Notes: generated by a model from the letters alone, not told the origin. A stretch of 64,000 nucleotides of DNA from Flagellatimonas centrodinii (GCF_016918765.2 NZ_CP092104.1:2666001-2730000); one strand, 5' to 3'. Positions 35,340 to 44,499 are shown, counted from the first letter of the stretch. Translations and numbers: made by a program.

Positions 35340-36971
35340 TCAGGCCGCGTCGGCGCGGGCGCCGATCAGATCCCGTGCCAGCGCCTCGGCGACGCGAATG
35401 CCGTCGACCCCGGCCGACAGAATGCCACCGGCGAATCCGGCCCCTTCGCCGGCCGGGAACAGGCCGCGCATGTTGCGGCTCTGGAAGTCGTCGCCACGGG
35501 GAATCCGCAGCGGCGAGGAGGTGCGGGTTTCCACCCCGGTCAGCACTGCATCGGGCATGGCGAAACCCTGGATCTGGGCATCGAACACCGGCAGCGCTTC
35601 GCGCATGGCGGTGATCGCGTAGTCGGGCAGGGCGCTGGCGAGATCCACCAGTTTCACGCCGGGCTTGTAGCTCGGGGTGACACTGCCGAGCGCGGTGGAG
35701 GGGCGACCGGCGAGGAAATCGCCGACCCGTTGTGCCGGGGCTTCGTAGGTGCCACCGCCGAGTTCGAAGGCGTGCGACTCCAGTTGTTCCTGCAGCGTTA
35801 TGCCTGCCAGCGGACCGGCATCGGCGCCGCCGGGGAAATCGGCGGGGGTGATGCCGACCACGATGCCGGCGTTGGCATTGCGCTCATTGCGGGAGTATTG
35901 GCTCATGCCATTGGTGACCACCCGGCCGGCTTCCGAGGTGGCGGCGACCACGGTGCCACCGGGGCACATGCAGAAGCTGTAGACGGCGCGGCCGTTGCTG
36001 GCGTGGTGCACCAGCTTGTAGTCGGCGGCGCCCAACAGCGGGTGGCCGGCATAGCGGCCGAGCCGGGCGCGGTCGATCAGTGACTGCGGATGTTCAATGC
36101 GAAAGCCGATGGAAAACGGCTTGGCCTCCATCTGCACGCCGCGGGCATGCAGCATGCGGAAGGCATCGCGGGCACTGTGGCCGACCGCCAGAATCACGTG
36201 GTCGGACCGCAGCATTTCACCGGTCGATAGCTGCACGCCGCGGACCTGACCGTTCTCGATCAGCAGGTCGGTGACCGCCTGCCGGAAACGCACCTCGCCG
36301 CCGAGCGACTCGATCTGCTCGCGGATGCGGGTAACCACACCGGTGAGCCGGAAGGTGCCGACATGGGGTTTGCTGACGTAGAGGATCTCCTCCGGCGCGC
36401 CGGCCTGCACCAGCTCATTCAGGACCTTGCGACCGTAGAAGCGGGGGTCCTTGATCTGGCTATAGAGCTTGCCGTCGCTGAACAGGCCGGCACCGCCCTC
36501 GCCAAACTGGACGTTGGACTCCGGGTCCAGCGTATTGCGACGCCACAGGCCCCAGGTGTCCTGGGTGCGCTCGCGCACGGCCTTGCCGCGCTCCAGCACG
36601 ATGGGCCGAAACCCCATCTGTGCCAGCACCAGGGCCGCAAAGATGCCGCAGGGCCCGAAGCCGATCACCAGCGGCCGCAGCGGCAGGTCCGCCGGCGCGA
36701 CCGCCACCGGACGGTAGGTGGTATCGGGCGCCGGGCCGACCTGGCGATCGCCGGCGAAGCGCGCCAGAACGGCCGGTTCGTCGGCCACCTCGCAATCGAC
36801 GGTGTAGACGAAGCGAAGCCCCTCGTGCTTCTTGCGGGCGTCGTAGCTGCGCTTGAACACGGTGAACTGCAGCGACGCGTCGTCGGCCAGCCCCAGCCGT
36901 TGGCGGATGGCGGGTGCCAGTGCCCCCGGCGGGTGCTCGATCGGCAGGGAAAGTTCGGTGATACGGAGCAT
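35340..36971 (-). CDS. Uncharacterised NAD(P)/FAD-dependent oxidoreductase (COG2509 type)
   Basis: The 543-residue protein has a family-typical N-terminal domain of about 90 residues (FTVFKRSYDARKKHEGLRFVYTV). The FAD-binding motif VIGFGPCGIFAALVLAQMG is followed by the conserved VQFGEGGAGLFSDGKLYSQ and CMCPGGTVVAA. A C-terminal GEGAGFAGGILSAGVDGIRVAEAL completes it. It is a widespread cytosolic flavoprotein with no established substrate. It heads a leftward run with rlmA. Confidence 0.9.
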   Translation of the reverse strand: MLRITELSLPIEHPPGALAPAIRQRLGLADDASLQFTVFKRSYDARKKHEGLRFVYTVDCEVADEPAVLARFAGDRQVGPAPDTTYRPVAVAPADLPLRPLVIGFGPCGIFAALVLAQMGFRPIVLERGKAVRERTQDTWGLWRRNTLDPESNVQFGEGGAGLFSDGKLYSQIKDPRFYGRKVLNELVQAGAPEEILYVSKPHVGTFRLTGVVTRIREQIESLGGEVRFRQAVTDLLIENGQVRGVQLSTGEMLRSDHVILAVGHSARDAFRMLHARGVQMEAKPFSIGFRIEHPQSLIDRARLGRYAGHPLLGAADYKLVHHASNGRAVYSFCMCPGGTVVAATSEAGRVVTNGMSQYSRNERNANAGIVVGITPADFPGGADAGPLAGITLQEQLESHAFELGGGTYEAPAQRVGDFLAGRPSTALGSVTPSYKPGVKLVDLASALPDYAITAMREALPVFDAQIQGFAMPDAVLTGVETRTSSPLRIPRGDDFQSRNMRGLFPAGEGAGFAGGILSAGVDGIRVAEALARDLIGARADAA

Positions 36972-37102
36972 CGGCGGGTCAGGGGGCGGTCAGTCCGGCA
37001 TTGTCCCATTCCCGCGCGCCGCCGGCGACTGCGGTCGGCCGCCGCAGTTGCCTAGAATGGCCAGGCTGGCGTGCGGCCAGCGTGGCGCAGGAGCGCGATG
37101 AC

Positions 37103-38299
37103 ATGACGATTCCCCCGATGCGCAGACGCCGCTGGCCCTGGTGGTGCCTGGGAGGGGTCTCGGTCGCGCTGCTGGTGTTCTGTTTCGGCGTGCCGCCAAT
37201 CGTCGAGGGCCTGATGAACCGCGTCGGGCCCCCGGTCGGGGCGCCGGTGCCGGCTGCGGCCCATGCCCTGCATCAGCAGTTGCGAGTGGCCGACCTGCAT
37301 GCCGATCCGCTGCTGTGGGGCCGCAACCTGCTGCATCGTTCGTCCCGCGGACATGTCGATGTCCCGCGGCTGATCGAGGGCCGGGTGGCAGTGCAGTTGT
37401 TTTCGGTGGTCAGCAAGTCGCCACGGGGGCTCAACATCGAGCGCAATGACGACGACAGCGACAGCATCACCCTGCTGGCCATGGCCCAGCGCTGGCCCCC
37501 GGCGAGCTGGTTCAGTCTGCGCCAACGTGCGCTGTACCAGGCAGGGCGGTTGACCCGCATGGCGGCTGAGTCCGATGGCGCGCTTGTGGTGGTGCGGAGC
37601 CGTGAGGATCTGCAGGCGTTTCTCGCCGACCACGCTGGAGACCCGCGGCGGGTGGCCGGCATCCTGGCGCTGGAGGGCGCGCAGGTGCTGGAGGGCGATC
37701 CGGCCGCGGTCGACCCGATGTTCGCCGCCGGCTACCGGATGATGTCGCCCACCCATTTCTTCGATACCGAAATGGCAGGCTCGGCACACGGGGTCGAGAA
37801 AGGCGGTTTGACGGCTGCGGGCCGGCAGATGCTGGCGCGCATGGCGTCGCTGGGCATGATCGTCGATCTGGCCCACGCCGCACCGGCGACGGTCGACCAG
37901 GTTCTGGCCCTGGCACAGCGCCCGGTGGTGGTGTCGCACACCGGCGTGCGGGGCACCTGTGACAACCGGCGCAACCTGACCGATGCGCAGCTCGACGCCA
38001 TTGCCGCCAATGGCGGACTGGTGGGCATCGGTTTCTGGCCCACCGCCGCCTGTGGTGAAGATGCCGCCGCCATTGCCCGGGCGATCCGCTACACCGCCGA
38101 TCGCATCGGCCTGCACCATGTGGCGCTGGGCTCCGACTTCGACGGTGCGGTCACCACGCCGTTCGACGCCACCGGCTTGCCGCGGCTCACGGCAGCCCTG
38201 CAGGCCGAAGGGTTCGACGCCGGTGCCATCGCCCGCATCATGGGCGAGAACCAGATCGACTTCCTGCTGCAGAACCTGCCCGCGGCGGTGACGCCATGA
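37103..38299 (+). CDS. Membrane dipeptidase, peptidase family M19
   Basis: The 398-residue protein has an N-terminal membrane anchor (WWCLGGVSVALLVFCFGV). The M19 zinc sites are ADLHADPLLW, LEGAQVLEGDP, VSHTGVRGTCDNRRNLTD and GSDFDGAV. The family cleaves dipeptides, including some with D-residues, and can open beta-lactams. ATG at 37,103 follows AGGAG by 9 bases. It overlaps the DJ-1/PfpI gene by 4 bases. Confidence 0.92.
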   Translation: MTIPPMRRRRWPWWCLGGVSVALLVFCFGVPPIVEGLMNRVGPPVGAPVPAAAHALHQQLRVADLHADPLLWGRNLLHRSSRGHVDVPRLIEGRVAVQLFSVVSKSPRGLNIERNDDDSDSITLLAMAQRWPPASWFSLRQRALYQAGRLTRMAAESDGALVVVRSREDLQAFLADHAGDPRRVAGILALEGAQVLEGDPAAVDPMFAAGYRMMSPTHFFDTEMAGSAHGVEKGGLTAAGRQMLARMASLGMIVDLAHAAPATVDQVLALAQRPVVVSHTGVRGTCDNRRNLTDAQLDAIAANGGLVGIGFWPTAACGEDAAAIARAIRYTADRIGLHHVALGSDFDGAVTTPFDATGLPRLTAALQAEGFDAGAIARIMGENQIDFLLQNLPAAVTP

Positions 38300-38925
38300 G
38301 TCTGCGAGTGGGCATCTTCATGTTCGATCAGGTGGAGGTGCTCGACTTCGCCGGGCCCTACGAAGTGTTCACCACCGCCTCTCGGGTGCAGCAGCAGTTG
38401 CAGCCGGGCACCGATGTGCCGTTCGAGGTGGTGCTGATCAGCGCCGATGGTGGGCCGGTGCGGGCCCGGGCCGGCCTGACGGTGCAGGTGGATCACAGCT
38501 TCGAGGACCACCCGCCGCTGGATCTGCTGCTGGTGCCCGGTGGCGTGGTCGAGGCCGAGCTGCAGAAGCCGGATGTGATTGCCTGGCTGTTGGGCACGGC
38601 GGATGCCGCGACGCTGACCGCGTCCGTGTGTACCGGCGCATTCCTGTTGGCCACGGCCGGTCTGCTCGACGGCCGCACCGCCACCACCCATTGGCAGGAC
38701 ATCAACGATCTCGCCTATCGCTTTCCGCTGCTGAGCATTCGTGCCGGCTGTCGTTGGGTGGACGAGGGCGATGTGGTGACCTCGGGGGGCATCTCCGCCG
38801 GCATCGACATGAGCCTGTATCTGGTGGCGCGCTTCCAGTCACGGCTGCTGGCGCTACGGACTGCACGGCAGATGGAATTTGACTGGACCGGGCCGGATGC
38901 CGGTCAGGCCATCACCCCGCGTTGA
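38296..38925 (+). CDS. DJ-1/PfpI family protein
   Basis: The 209-residue protein has the glutamine-amidotransferase-like fold: VGIFMFDQVEVLDFAGPYEVF, LLLVPGG and the nucleophile elbow ASVCTGAFLLATAGLL, with the reactive cysteine, then TTHW. It matches the N-terminal half of GlxA-type regulators but has no HTH. It may be an isocyanide hydratase or glyoxalase-like enzyme. It is translationally coupled to the dipeptidase. Confidence 0.9.
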   Translation: MSLRVGIFMFDQVEVLDFAGPYEVFTTASRVQQQLQPGTDVPFEVVLISADGGPVRARAGLTVQVDHSFEDHPPLDLLLVPGGVVEAELQKPDVIAWLLGTADAATLTASVCTGAFLLATAGLLDGRTATTHWQDINDLAYRFPLLSIRAGCRWVDEGDVVTSGGISAGIDMSLYLVARFQSRLLALRTARQMEFDWTGPDAGQAITPR

Positions 38926-38932
38926 GCGTGCG

Positions 38933-39802
38933 TCAGGGCGCCGGCAGGGTGTCCCACTGACCGGGGTGCTGCAGCGGCAGATAGGGCCGGCCGTCGCGCT
39001 GCCGGACCACGCCGCGCACCGCGGCTCGCTGCCCGAGTGCTGACTGCAGCCGCGCGCGATCGAAGCGATCGAGGGCGGCGGGGGTGATCCAGAGGTCCAG
39101 TTGGTCGTCGAGGGTGATCCGGCCACCGGCCTCGGTGACGCGGACGTCAGTGATGCGACCCTGGAAGGTGCCGAAGCGATTGCGCCAGCCCGCGCCGTCG
39201 GTGGCCGGGCGGGGCTGCCAGTCCGGCTGTGACCACAGGCCCCGATTGTGGCGGCGGGCGTCGGCCTCGGCGGCGAAATAGCGGTCGGCGCGTTGCGCAT
39301 TGTCCTCGTGCAGGCTGACCCGCGCATGTCCTTCCTGAAGCAGGGCTTCTGCGATGTCGGCGACAGTGTCGGTCTGCAGGTAGACCAGCCGCCGCTGATA
39401 GCGGTCTTCCGGCGTCTCGCCGGGGCGCATGCGGGTGCTGTCGTCCAGTAGTGCTGCCAATCGGTCGCGGGCGGCCTCCGCGCCGGGTTCGCCCGGGCGC
39501 CCGCGAAACGGCAGCTCCGGCGTATCGATCCCGATCAGCCGCAGGGTTTCACCGGTCTGCAGGCGGACTGTATCGCCGTCAATCACCTTGGCGACCGGTG
39601 CCGGCCGGGTCGACGATGTCGGCGGCAAGGTGCGGACGTCGATGCCGGCCGGCGGGCGATCGGCGAAGTGGCGACGCCCCTGGGCATCGACCCAGGTATG
39701 GATCGCCGCCGCGGCCGTGCCAGCGCCCAGCCCGAGTAGCAGACCCGCCCAGCGGCTGCGGCGGGCGATGCGACGGATGACAGTGGAGCCTCCCTGTTCC
39801 AT
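38933..39802 (-). CDS. Staphylococcal-nuclease-like protein with DUF4124 domain
   Basis: The 289-residue protein has a signal/anchor (AGLLLGLGAGTAAAA), a DUF4124 segment (IHTWVDAQGRRHFADRPP) and a thermonuclease domain with VIDGDTVRL, LIGIDTPELPF and RYQRRLVYL. The C-terminal 90 residues look like a beta-barrel OB-type domain. The family cuts DNA and RNA with calcium. It probably acts in the periplasm. Confidence 0.88.
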   Translation of the reverse strand: MEQGGSTVIRRIARRSRWAGLLLGLGAGTAAAAIHTWVDAQGRRHFADRPPAGIDVRTLPPTSSTRPAPVAKVIDGDTVRLQTGETLRLIGIDTPELPFRGRPGEPGAEAARDRLAALLDDSTRMRPGETPEDRYQRRLVYLQTDTVADIAEALLQEGHARVSLHEDNAQRADRYFAAEADARRHNRGLWSQPDWQPRPATDGAGWRNRFGTFQGRITDVRVTEAGGRITLDDQLDLWITPAALDRFDRARLQSALGQRAAVRGVVRQRDGRPYLPLQHPGQWDTLPAP

Positions 39803-39895
39803 CGGCCGATGGTACCGCGTCGGCACCCGTCGGACAGCCGGTAGCGGCGGCGGATGACGCCCGTCGCCGGCGCAGATTGGTAGACTCCCGGCATC

Positions 39896-40492
39896 ATGAA
39901 ATTCCCATTGCAGACTCTGGCCCTCGCGCTGGTGCTGGCGGCGCCTTTGCACGCCGCCGAAAAGCAGCAGTTCATTGATGACGAAATCTCGGTGACGGTG
40001 CGCGATGCGCCGAGCAACAACGCCGGCTATCTGGGCGTGGTCAAGAGCGGTGACGAGGTGACACTGCTGGAGTCGCTGGGCCCGGAAAGCTTTGCCCGCA
40101 TTCGTACCGCCAGTGGCACCGAAGGCTGGGTGACCGCGCGATTCCTGACCGACACCCCGGCGGCGGCCGATCGGCTGGTCAAGGCGCAGGCCGACCTGGC
40201 GGCGGCGCAGGCCCGGGTCGAGGAATTGCAGAGCGCGCTGGCCCAGGTCAGTGGTGAGCTGGATCGCCTGCAACCGGCGGTTGAGCTGTCGCAGGACAAC
40301 GATCGGTTGCGGACCCGTATCGCCACGCTGGAGCAAGAAACCGAGGCGGTGGTCCAGCAGTACAACGCACAGAAGGCGCGCCGCAAAACCCTGCTCACCG
40401 GTGCCGCCCTGGTGGGCGCCGGGGTGCTGGGCGGATTATTGCTGCCGTGGCTGGGCCGCAACAGTCGCCGCCGCCGTTACGGCGACTTCTGA
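39896..40492 (+). CDS. SH3-domain signal-transduction-type protein (YgiM/TIGR04211 type)
   Basis: The 198-residue protein has a signal peptide (TLALALVLAAPLHAAE), a bacterial SH3 domain (SVTVRDAPSNNAGYLGVV...GTEGWVTARFL), a coiled coil of about 70 residues and a C-terminal membrane helix (AALVGAGVLGGLLLPWLG). It probably faces the periplasm and binds peptidoglycan or protein ligands. E. coli YgiM has the same layout; function is uncertain. Confidence 0.9.
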   Translation: MKFPLQTLALALVLAAPLHAAEKQQFIDDEISVTVRDAPSNNAGYLGVVKSGDEVTLLESLGPESFARIRTASGTEGWVTARFLTDTPAAADRLVKAQADLAAAQARVEELQSALAQVSGELDRLQPAVELSQDNDRLRTRIATLEQETEAVVQQYNAQKARRKTLLTGAALVGAGVLGGLLLPWLGRNSRRRRYGDF

Positions 40493-40501
40493 GGCGTGTC
40501 G

Positions 40502-40966
40502 ATGGGCCGGCCCCCGTTCCGATTGCTGTTGCGTGTGCGATATGCCGAATGCGATGCGCAGGGGGTGGTGTTCAACGCACGCTACGGCGACTACGTCGAT
40601 CTGGCGATGACCGAGTTCATGCGGGTGCTGTTCGGTGGCTATACCGAACTGCTGGCGCAGGGGCTCGACAACCAGGTGGTGCGGCTGGCCACCGACTGGA
40701 CCGCACCGGCGCGATTTGATGACGTTCTGGCGCTGGATGTTGAACCGTTGCACCTGGGGAACACGTCGTACCGACTGAAGGTCTCGATCTTCCGCCACGC
40801 CGACGGTGTCCCGGTGGCGACCTCGGAGATCACCTACGTGATGGTGACGGCGGGCCATCACGAGAAACAGCCCATGCCGGATCATTTTCGCCAGCGTCTG
40901 CAGGCTGCGGCGCCGGGTGTGGTGGTCAATCTTTCCGGAATCGACACGCCTGATGTGCAGCCTTGA
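40502..40966 (+). CDS. Acyl-CoA thioesterase, 4-hydroxybenzoyl-CoA thioesterase fold
   Basis: The 154-residue hot-dog protein has the active-site motif RVRYAECDAQGVVFNARYGDY, with the family's Asp and aromatic pattern, and LGNTSYRLKVSIFRHADG. It hydrolyses acyl-CoA esters. ATG at 40,502 follows GAGG by 8 bases, better than an in-frame GTG at 40,496. It follows the SH3 gene by 9 bases. Confidence 0.9.
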   Translation: MGRPPFRLLLRVRYAECDAQGVVFNARYGDYVDLAMTEFMRVLFGGYTELLAQGLDNQVVRLATDWTAPARFDDVLALDVEPLHLGNTSYRLKVSIFRHADGVPVATSEITYVMVTAGHHEKQPMPDHFRQRLQAAAPGVVVNLSGIDTPDVQP

Positions 40967-41018
40967 CCGCCGTCAGGCGCCGTAACCCCTACAATCCCCG
41001 TTCGCTTATCTCAGGATC

Positions 41019-41621
41019 ATGTACATGGACTCACGCCTCTCCGAGCAGGATGACCGCATCCAGCTGCCCGAACTCGTCAGCCGGCTGGAAGAGCAGTTCG
41101 CGTTCAAGTCACGCTTCGTGATGGTGTTCGGCCAGATCAACGACCTGATGGCACAGAGCACCTGCCGCCGTCTGCTGGCCCTGTCGGAAGAGTCCAAAGC
41201 GCCGATCACCATGTTGATTTCCTCCCCCGGCGGGCATGTCGAATCGGGTGACGCGATCCACGACATGATCAGCTTCATCGATGCCCCGGTGACCACTGTT
41301 GGCACCGGCTGGGTGGCCAGTGCCGGTGCCCACATCTTTCTGGCGCCGCCGAAAGAGCGCCGCGTCTGTCTGCCCAACACGCGATTCATGATCCACCAGC
41401 CGGCGGGTGGCGGGCGCGGACAGGCGTCGGATATCGCCATCCAGGCGAAGGAGATCCTGCGCATCCGTGAGCGGCTGGCGCGGGTGATCTCGCGGCAGAC
41501 CGGCAAGCCGCTGGAAACGGTGATGACCGACATTGAACGCGACTACTGGATGAATGCCGACGAGGCGCTGGCCTACGGCATCGCCTCACGCATCATCCAG
41601 CACAAGGCCGACCTGGGCTGA
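41019..41621 (+). CDS. Second ClpP-family serine protease subunit
   Basis: The 200-residue protein keeps the ClpP triad: S101 in GWVASAGAHIF, H126 in MIHQPAGG and D175 in IERDYWMNA. It lacks an obvious propeptide and differs from the clpP at 2,308 around the Ser (ASAGAH rather than CSMGSF). It is not next to a Clp ATPase gene. It may form mixed rings with ClpP or a separate protease; both are inference. Confidence 0.9.
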   Translation: MYMDSRLSEQDDRIQLPELVSRLEEQFAFKSRFVMVFGQINDLMAQSTCRRLLALSEESKAPITMLISSPGGHVESGDAIHDMISFIDAPVTTVGTGWVASAGAHIFLAPPKERRVCLPNTRFMIHQPAGGGRGQASDIAIQAKEILRIRERLARVISRQTGKPLETVMTDIERDYWMNADEALAYGIASRIIQHKADLG

Positions 41622-41670
41622 GCCACCAACTGGATGCCGCCCGACGGACGGGGCGGCCGGGGGAGGGGAG

Positions 41671-42387
41671 ATGCTGACCACCACCCTACTGACGATCGTG
41701 TTGCTGTCCTGGATGGCCGGGCTCAGTGCCTGGCTGGGTGGCCTGCTGGCCCATCGTCTGGGGGCGCCGCGCAGCACGGTTGCCCGAGAGGGTCTTCACG
41801 CCATCGTTGGCTTTGGCGGCGGCCTCTTGCTCGCCGCCGTGGCCTTCGCGCTGGTGCCCGAGGGCATGGCCGTGCTGTCGCCACCGGTGCTGCTGCTGGT
41901 GTTCTGCGCGGGCGGCGGTCTGTTCTGCCTGATCGACGCCTGGCTGGCCCGCCAGCAGGGGCCGCAGGCCCAACTGCTGGCCATGCTGATGGACTTCGTG
42001 CCCGAGGCGTTGTCGTTGGGCGCCGTGTTTGCCTACAACCCCAGACTCGGCATGCTGCTGGCCGCCTTCATCGGTGCGCAGAACCTGCCCGAAGGCTTCA
42101 ATACCTACCGCGAGCGTGTGCAGGCGGGTGCGTCGGGAGGGTCAACCTTGCGGTTGCTGGCGTTGCTCAGCCTGCTGGGGCCCGCCGCCGCACTACTGGG
42201 TCACCTATTGCTGCAGGACCGGGTGGCGCTCACCGCCGGCATCATGAGCTTTGCCGGTGGCGGCATTCTGTACCTGATCTTCCAGGACATTGCCCCCAAG
42301 GTGCCGATGCGACGTCACTGGGCACCGGCGCTGGGGGCGGTCGCGGGGTTTGCGGTCGGCATGATGGGGAAGGTGCTGCTGCACTGA
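41671..42387 (+). CDS. ZIP-family metal transporter
   Basis: The 238-residue membrane protein has about eight helices and a metal-site helix with MDFVPEALSLGAVF and AFIGAQNLPEGFNTY, matching the HxxxE/N-P-E type ZIP core. ZIP proteins import zinc or other divalent metals. ATG at 41,671 follows GGAGGGG. It is the last core gene before the integron relic. Confidence 0.88.
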   Translation: MLTTTLLTIVLLSWMAGLSAWLGGLLAHRLGAPRSTVAREGLHAIVGFGGGLLLAAVAFALVPEGMAVLSPPVLLLVFCAGGGLFCLIDAWLARQQGPQAQLLAMLMDFVPEALSLGAVFAYNPRLGMLLAAFIGAQNLPEGFNTYRERVQAGASGGSTLRLLALLSLLGPAAALLGHLLLQDRVALTAGIMSFAGGGILYLIFQDIAPKVPMRRHWAPALGAVAGFAVGMMGKVLLH

Positions 42388-42390
42388 GGG

Positions 42391-42655
42391 CGCCAGCCCT
42401 GGCGCGGTAGCGGGCTTCTGCGGTCTTGCGCCGCCACCACCTCATCCAGCCAGGGCAGCTCGACTTCGAGCACGTGACACCTCCGCCGCTCCCATTTCCG
42501 CCGGATGACGTTTGCCATGGAATAACACGTAGCGACGCACCCAGTCGGCATACGTCTGTTCGGTACGCAGGCTGTAGCCCCGCACCCGCACTTCTTCTCT
42601 TGGCGTACGCGGTCGAGCCGGCGGGGTTTGGGGGTTGCTGTGGGGTGTTGTGTGA
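42391..42655 (-). pseudogene. Decayed integron integrase (IntI)
   Basis: One frame reads VRVRGYSLRTEQTYADWV and RRYVLFHGKRHPAEMGAAEV, the N-terminal signature of integron integrases. In another frame LEVELPWLDEVVAAQ follows, which in intact enzymes lies about 40 residues later. An internal deletion and frameshifts have removed the middle, and the catalytic C-terminal half with its tyrosine is absent. No start codon is evident. It reads away from the cassettes, the usual integron layout. Confidence 0.85.
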
Positions 42656-42660
42656 TCCGG

Positions 42661-42778
42661 CGAAAATTAGTCCGTACTAAATTTACAGAATCATGACATC
42701 ACGGTAGTTAGGGGAGAGGATGAGTTGACTTGGAATGATCTGGTGGCTAGTGTCAAGTCCTACTAGTTGGCGTTAAAT
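42661..42778. other. attI-like junction between intI remnant and first cassette
   Basis: GTTAAAT at 42,772-42,778 fits the core GTTRRRY, in context GGCGTTAAAT. It lies directly before the first cassette gene. The rest of the stretch is AT-rich and noncoding and could hold the attI site and cassette promoter. Confidence 0.6.
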
Positions 42779-42785
42779 TGCGTAT

Positions 42786-43280
42786 ATGGCATCCGTAAAC
42801 ATCTACTTTTTAGACAGCAAAATATTGCTTAGCCCTATCACGCGAACCGTTGTTGGATTGGGGGTTGAGTTCGGGCCATACATTCAGCTGGATGTTGGCG
42901 CAGATGCTTCTACGCTCGGCCAGGAAACATACAGCGCGCTCAAAGAAGCCGGGCGCATCGTTCCTCACCCCAATAACTGGAAGGGCATGTCGGCGCCTCG
43001 TTTGAGAGCAGCCGGGGTTAGGTCTGAAAGGGACTTTATGGCTAAGGCGAGGCTTGTTCAGGTTCGAGAAAGTGAGCCCGGATACAAGATTTTGCCCAAC
43101 ATAAATGGTGGAACGTCGGGGCCAGGAAGAGGGTTCACGCCTCGCATCGAATGCCAAGTATTGCTCTCCAAGAGCGTATCAGTCACAGAACTCGGGGAGC
43201 ACGTTCTGGCGTCCATTGCCAACTGTGCCAACGCAACCAAACCAGCCGCTCCACACCGACGCGCTAATGCGCGCGGGTGA
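42786..43280 (+). CDS. Integron cassette 1, hypothetical protein
   Basis: The 164-residue product has no signal peptide or recognisable domain. A glycine-rich stretch (NINGGTSGPGRG) lies near residue 105. Its C-terminal codons run into the cassette attC site, as is common. Composition is less GC-rich than the core genome. Confidence 0.7.
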   Translation: MASVNIYFLDSKILLSPITRTVVGLGVEFGPYIQLDVGADASTLGQETYSALKEAGRIVPHPNNWKGMSAPRLRAAGVRSERDFMAKARLVQVRESEPGYKILPNINGGTSGPGRGFTPRIECQVLLSKSVSVTELGEHVLASIANCANATKPAAPHRRANARG

Positions 43281-43295
43281 GCGCCAGCGTTAGGG
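43240..43295 (+). repeat. attC site 1 (degenerate)
   Basis: The right core is GTTAGGG at 43,289-43,295; the left core is poorly conserved. The arms CCGCTC and GAGCGCC and a central GCGC-TAAT-GCGC hairpin support an attC fold. Confidence 0.6.
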
Positions 43296-43305
43296 GTTGC
43301 TGAGC

Positions 43306-43917
43306 GTGGCAGTGAAACGTGTCGAACTGCACATCGCGCCAATGTTGAGCGATGGCGATTGGGACGTGTTGACGGCATTTTTTGGCAAAGCTGAACGACT
43401 CATCGCCACGAAGCTCGTATCTTCAGGTGAAAGTGACATCAAGGGTGGCATTCGATACCGCCAGGGCGAAGGGCTATGGTTCGAGGCCCAACTTCCCCCG
43501 GAGGAATTTGTTGCAGAGTTCCTGATGGCGTTTCGCTTTTTCTACTTGAAGAAGGAAAAATCATTCTTCCCTCGCGCACTTGGCGTGCTCGGAAAGCACA
43601 TTGACGATCCAGAGGTACGTCAGCATTTCGCCCGCCTGCGCGAGCGCTGGGAGAACGGCTTGTTCGGACAAGCCATGTCGATTCAGCTAAACGACCAACC
43701 CATGACCGCGGCGTTGTTGCTGGATCTCTGGTTGAACGCCCACTACTTCCATGCGGACGAAGACAAGGCCGAGAAGCTCGAAAAATTGAATGAGGCGTTC
43801 TCGAGTGATTTTTCAAAGTACATGATGCTCGATGGAGCATTCGAAGCGGCGAAGGCAGTATTCGTCGTATTCGACTCAGTGAAAGAGATCGTGAGGGCTC
43901 GTGCAAGCAACCCCTAA
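43306..43917 (+). CDS. Integron cassette 2, hypothetical protein
   Basis: The 203-residue product is soluble, helix-rich and has no family I recognise. GTG at 43,306 follows AGGGG by 8-9 bases and starts MAVKRVELHIAP; a second GTG at 43,312 and a TTG at 43,297 are alternatives. Its stop lies inside attC2. Confidence 0.7.
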   Translation: MAVKRVELHIAPMLSDGDWDVLTAFFGKAERLIATKLVSSGESDIKGGIRYRQGEGLWFEAQLPPEEFVAEFLMAFRFFYLKKEKSFFPRALGVLGKHIDDPEVRQHFARLRERWENGLFGQAMSIQLNDQPMTAALLLDLWLNAHYFHADEDKAEKLEKLNEAFSSDFSKYMMLDGAFEAAKAVFVVFDSVKEIVRARASNP

Positions 43918-44010
43918 CCAATCGCTGCGGGGGACGTTTGACCCGTCGCCCATTTTTGCTGCCGCAAAAACGGTCGCCGCCTCAAACGCCCCTGAGCTCA
44001 AGCGTTATAC
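43912..44010 (+). repeat. attC site 2
   Basis: Left core CCCTAAC (43,912-43,918), right core GTTATAC (44,004-44,010). The arms GGGGGACGTTTGA and TCAAACGCCCC pair almost fully. At 99 bp it is the longest in the array. Confidence 0.85.
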
Positions 44011-44022
44011 AGTGACCCGCCC

Positions 44023-44487
44023 ATGACGAGTCTCCTCGACTACCAACCGCATTGGTTTGTACAAGGCCTGATCGTGGCGGCTGTGGTGTGGACGTTTCCT
44101 CGGCTTCTCAATTATCTTCGGGCGCACGTCCGTCCCTTCTCCCGTCGTATACGTCATCGCCACCTAATAAAGGCGCGACGGATTAGCAGCAGCGCCGCGC
44201 TGATGGGAGATCAAGCAGCGCGTACATACACGTTCCAAGCTGTATTCCTTCTGTCGTGCGTAGTTTTCGTTTTCGGCTTTATAGCCGGCCCCGTTTTTCT
44301 CAGCAGCAGTGGCGGTGTACGCGTTGGGTTATTTCTGCTCGCAACGCCGATCTACGTCTTTGAGTTCATCTATCTAAACGAGTTTAATCTTTATAAGTCG
44401 GCCCTACGACGTCGCATCCGGATCGAGCGCTGTATGTATAACCAACGGTTCAAGTCGACGGCCCTGCCGGGCCGCGGCTTAACCTAG
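44023..44487 (+). CDS. Integron cassette 3, membrane protein
   Basis: The 154-residue product has about three membrane helices (FVQGLIVAAVVWTFP, FLLSCVVFVFGFIAGPVFL, VGLFLLATPIYVFEFIYL) and basic loops. No family recognised. Its 3' end overlaps attC3. Confidence 0.72.
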   Translation: MTSLLDYQPHWFVQGLIVAAVVWTFPRLLNYLRAHVRPFSRRIRHRHLIKARRISSSAALMGDQAARTYTFQAVFLLSCVVFVFGFIAGPVFLSSSGGVRVGLFLLATPIYVFEFIYLNEFNLYKSALRRRIRIERCMYNQRFKSTALPGRGLT

Positions 44488-44496
44488 GCGTTAGAC
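44436..44496 (+). repeat. attC site 3
   Basis: Left core GTATAAC (44,436-44,442), right core GTTAGAC (44,490-44,496). Arms around ACGGCCC and GGGCCGC form the hairpin. Confidence 0.8.
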
Positions 44497-44499
44497 GCC

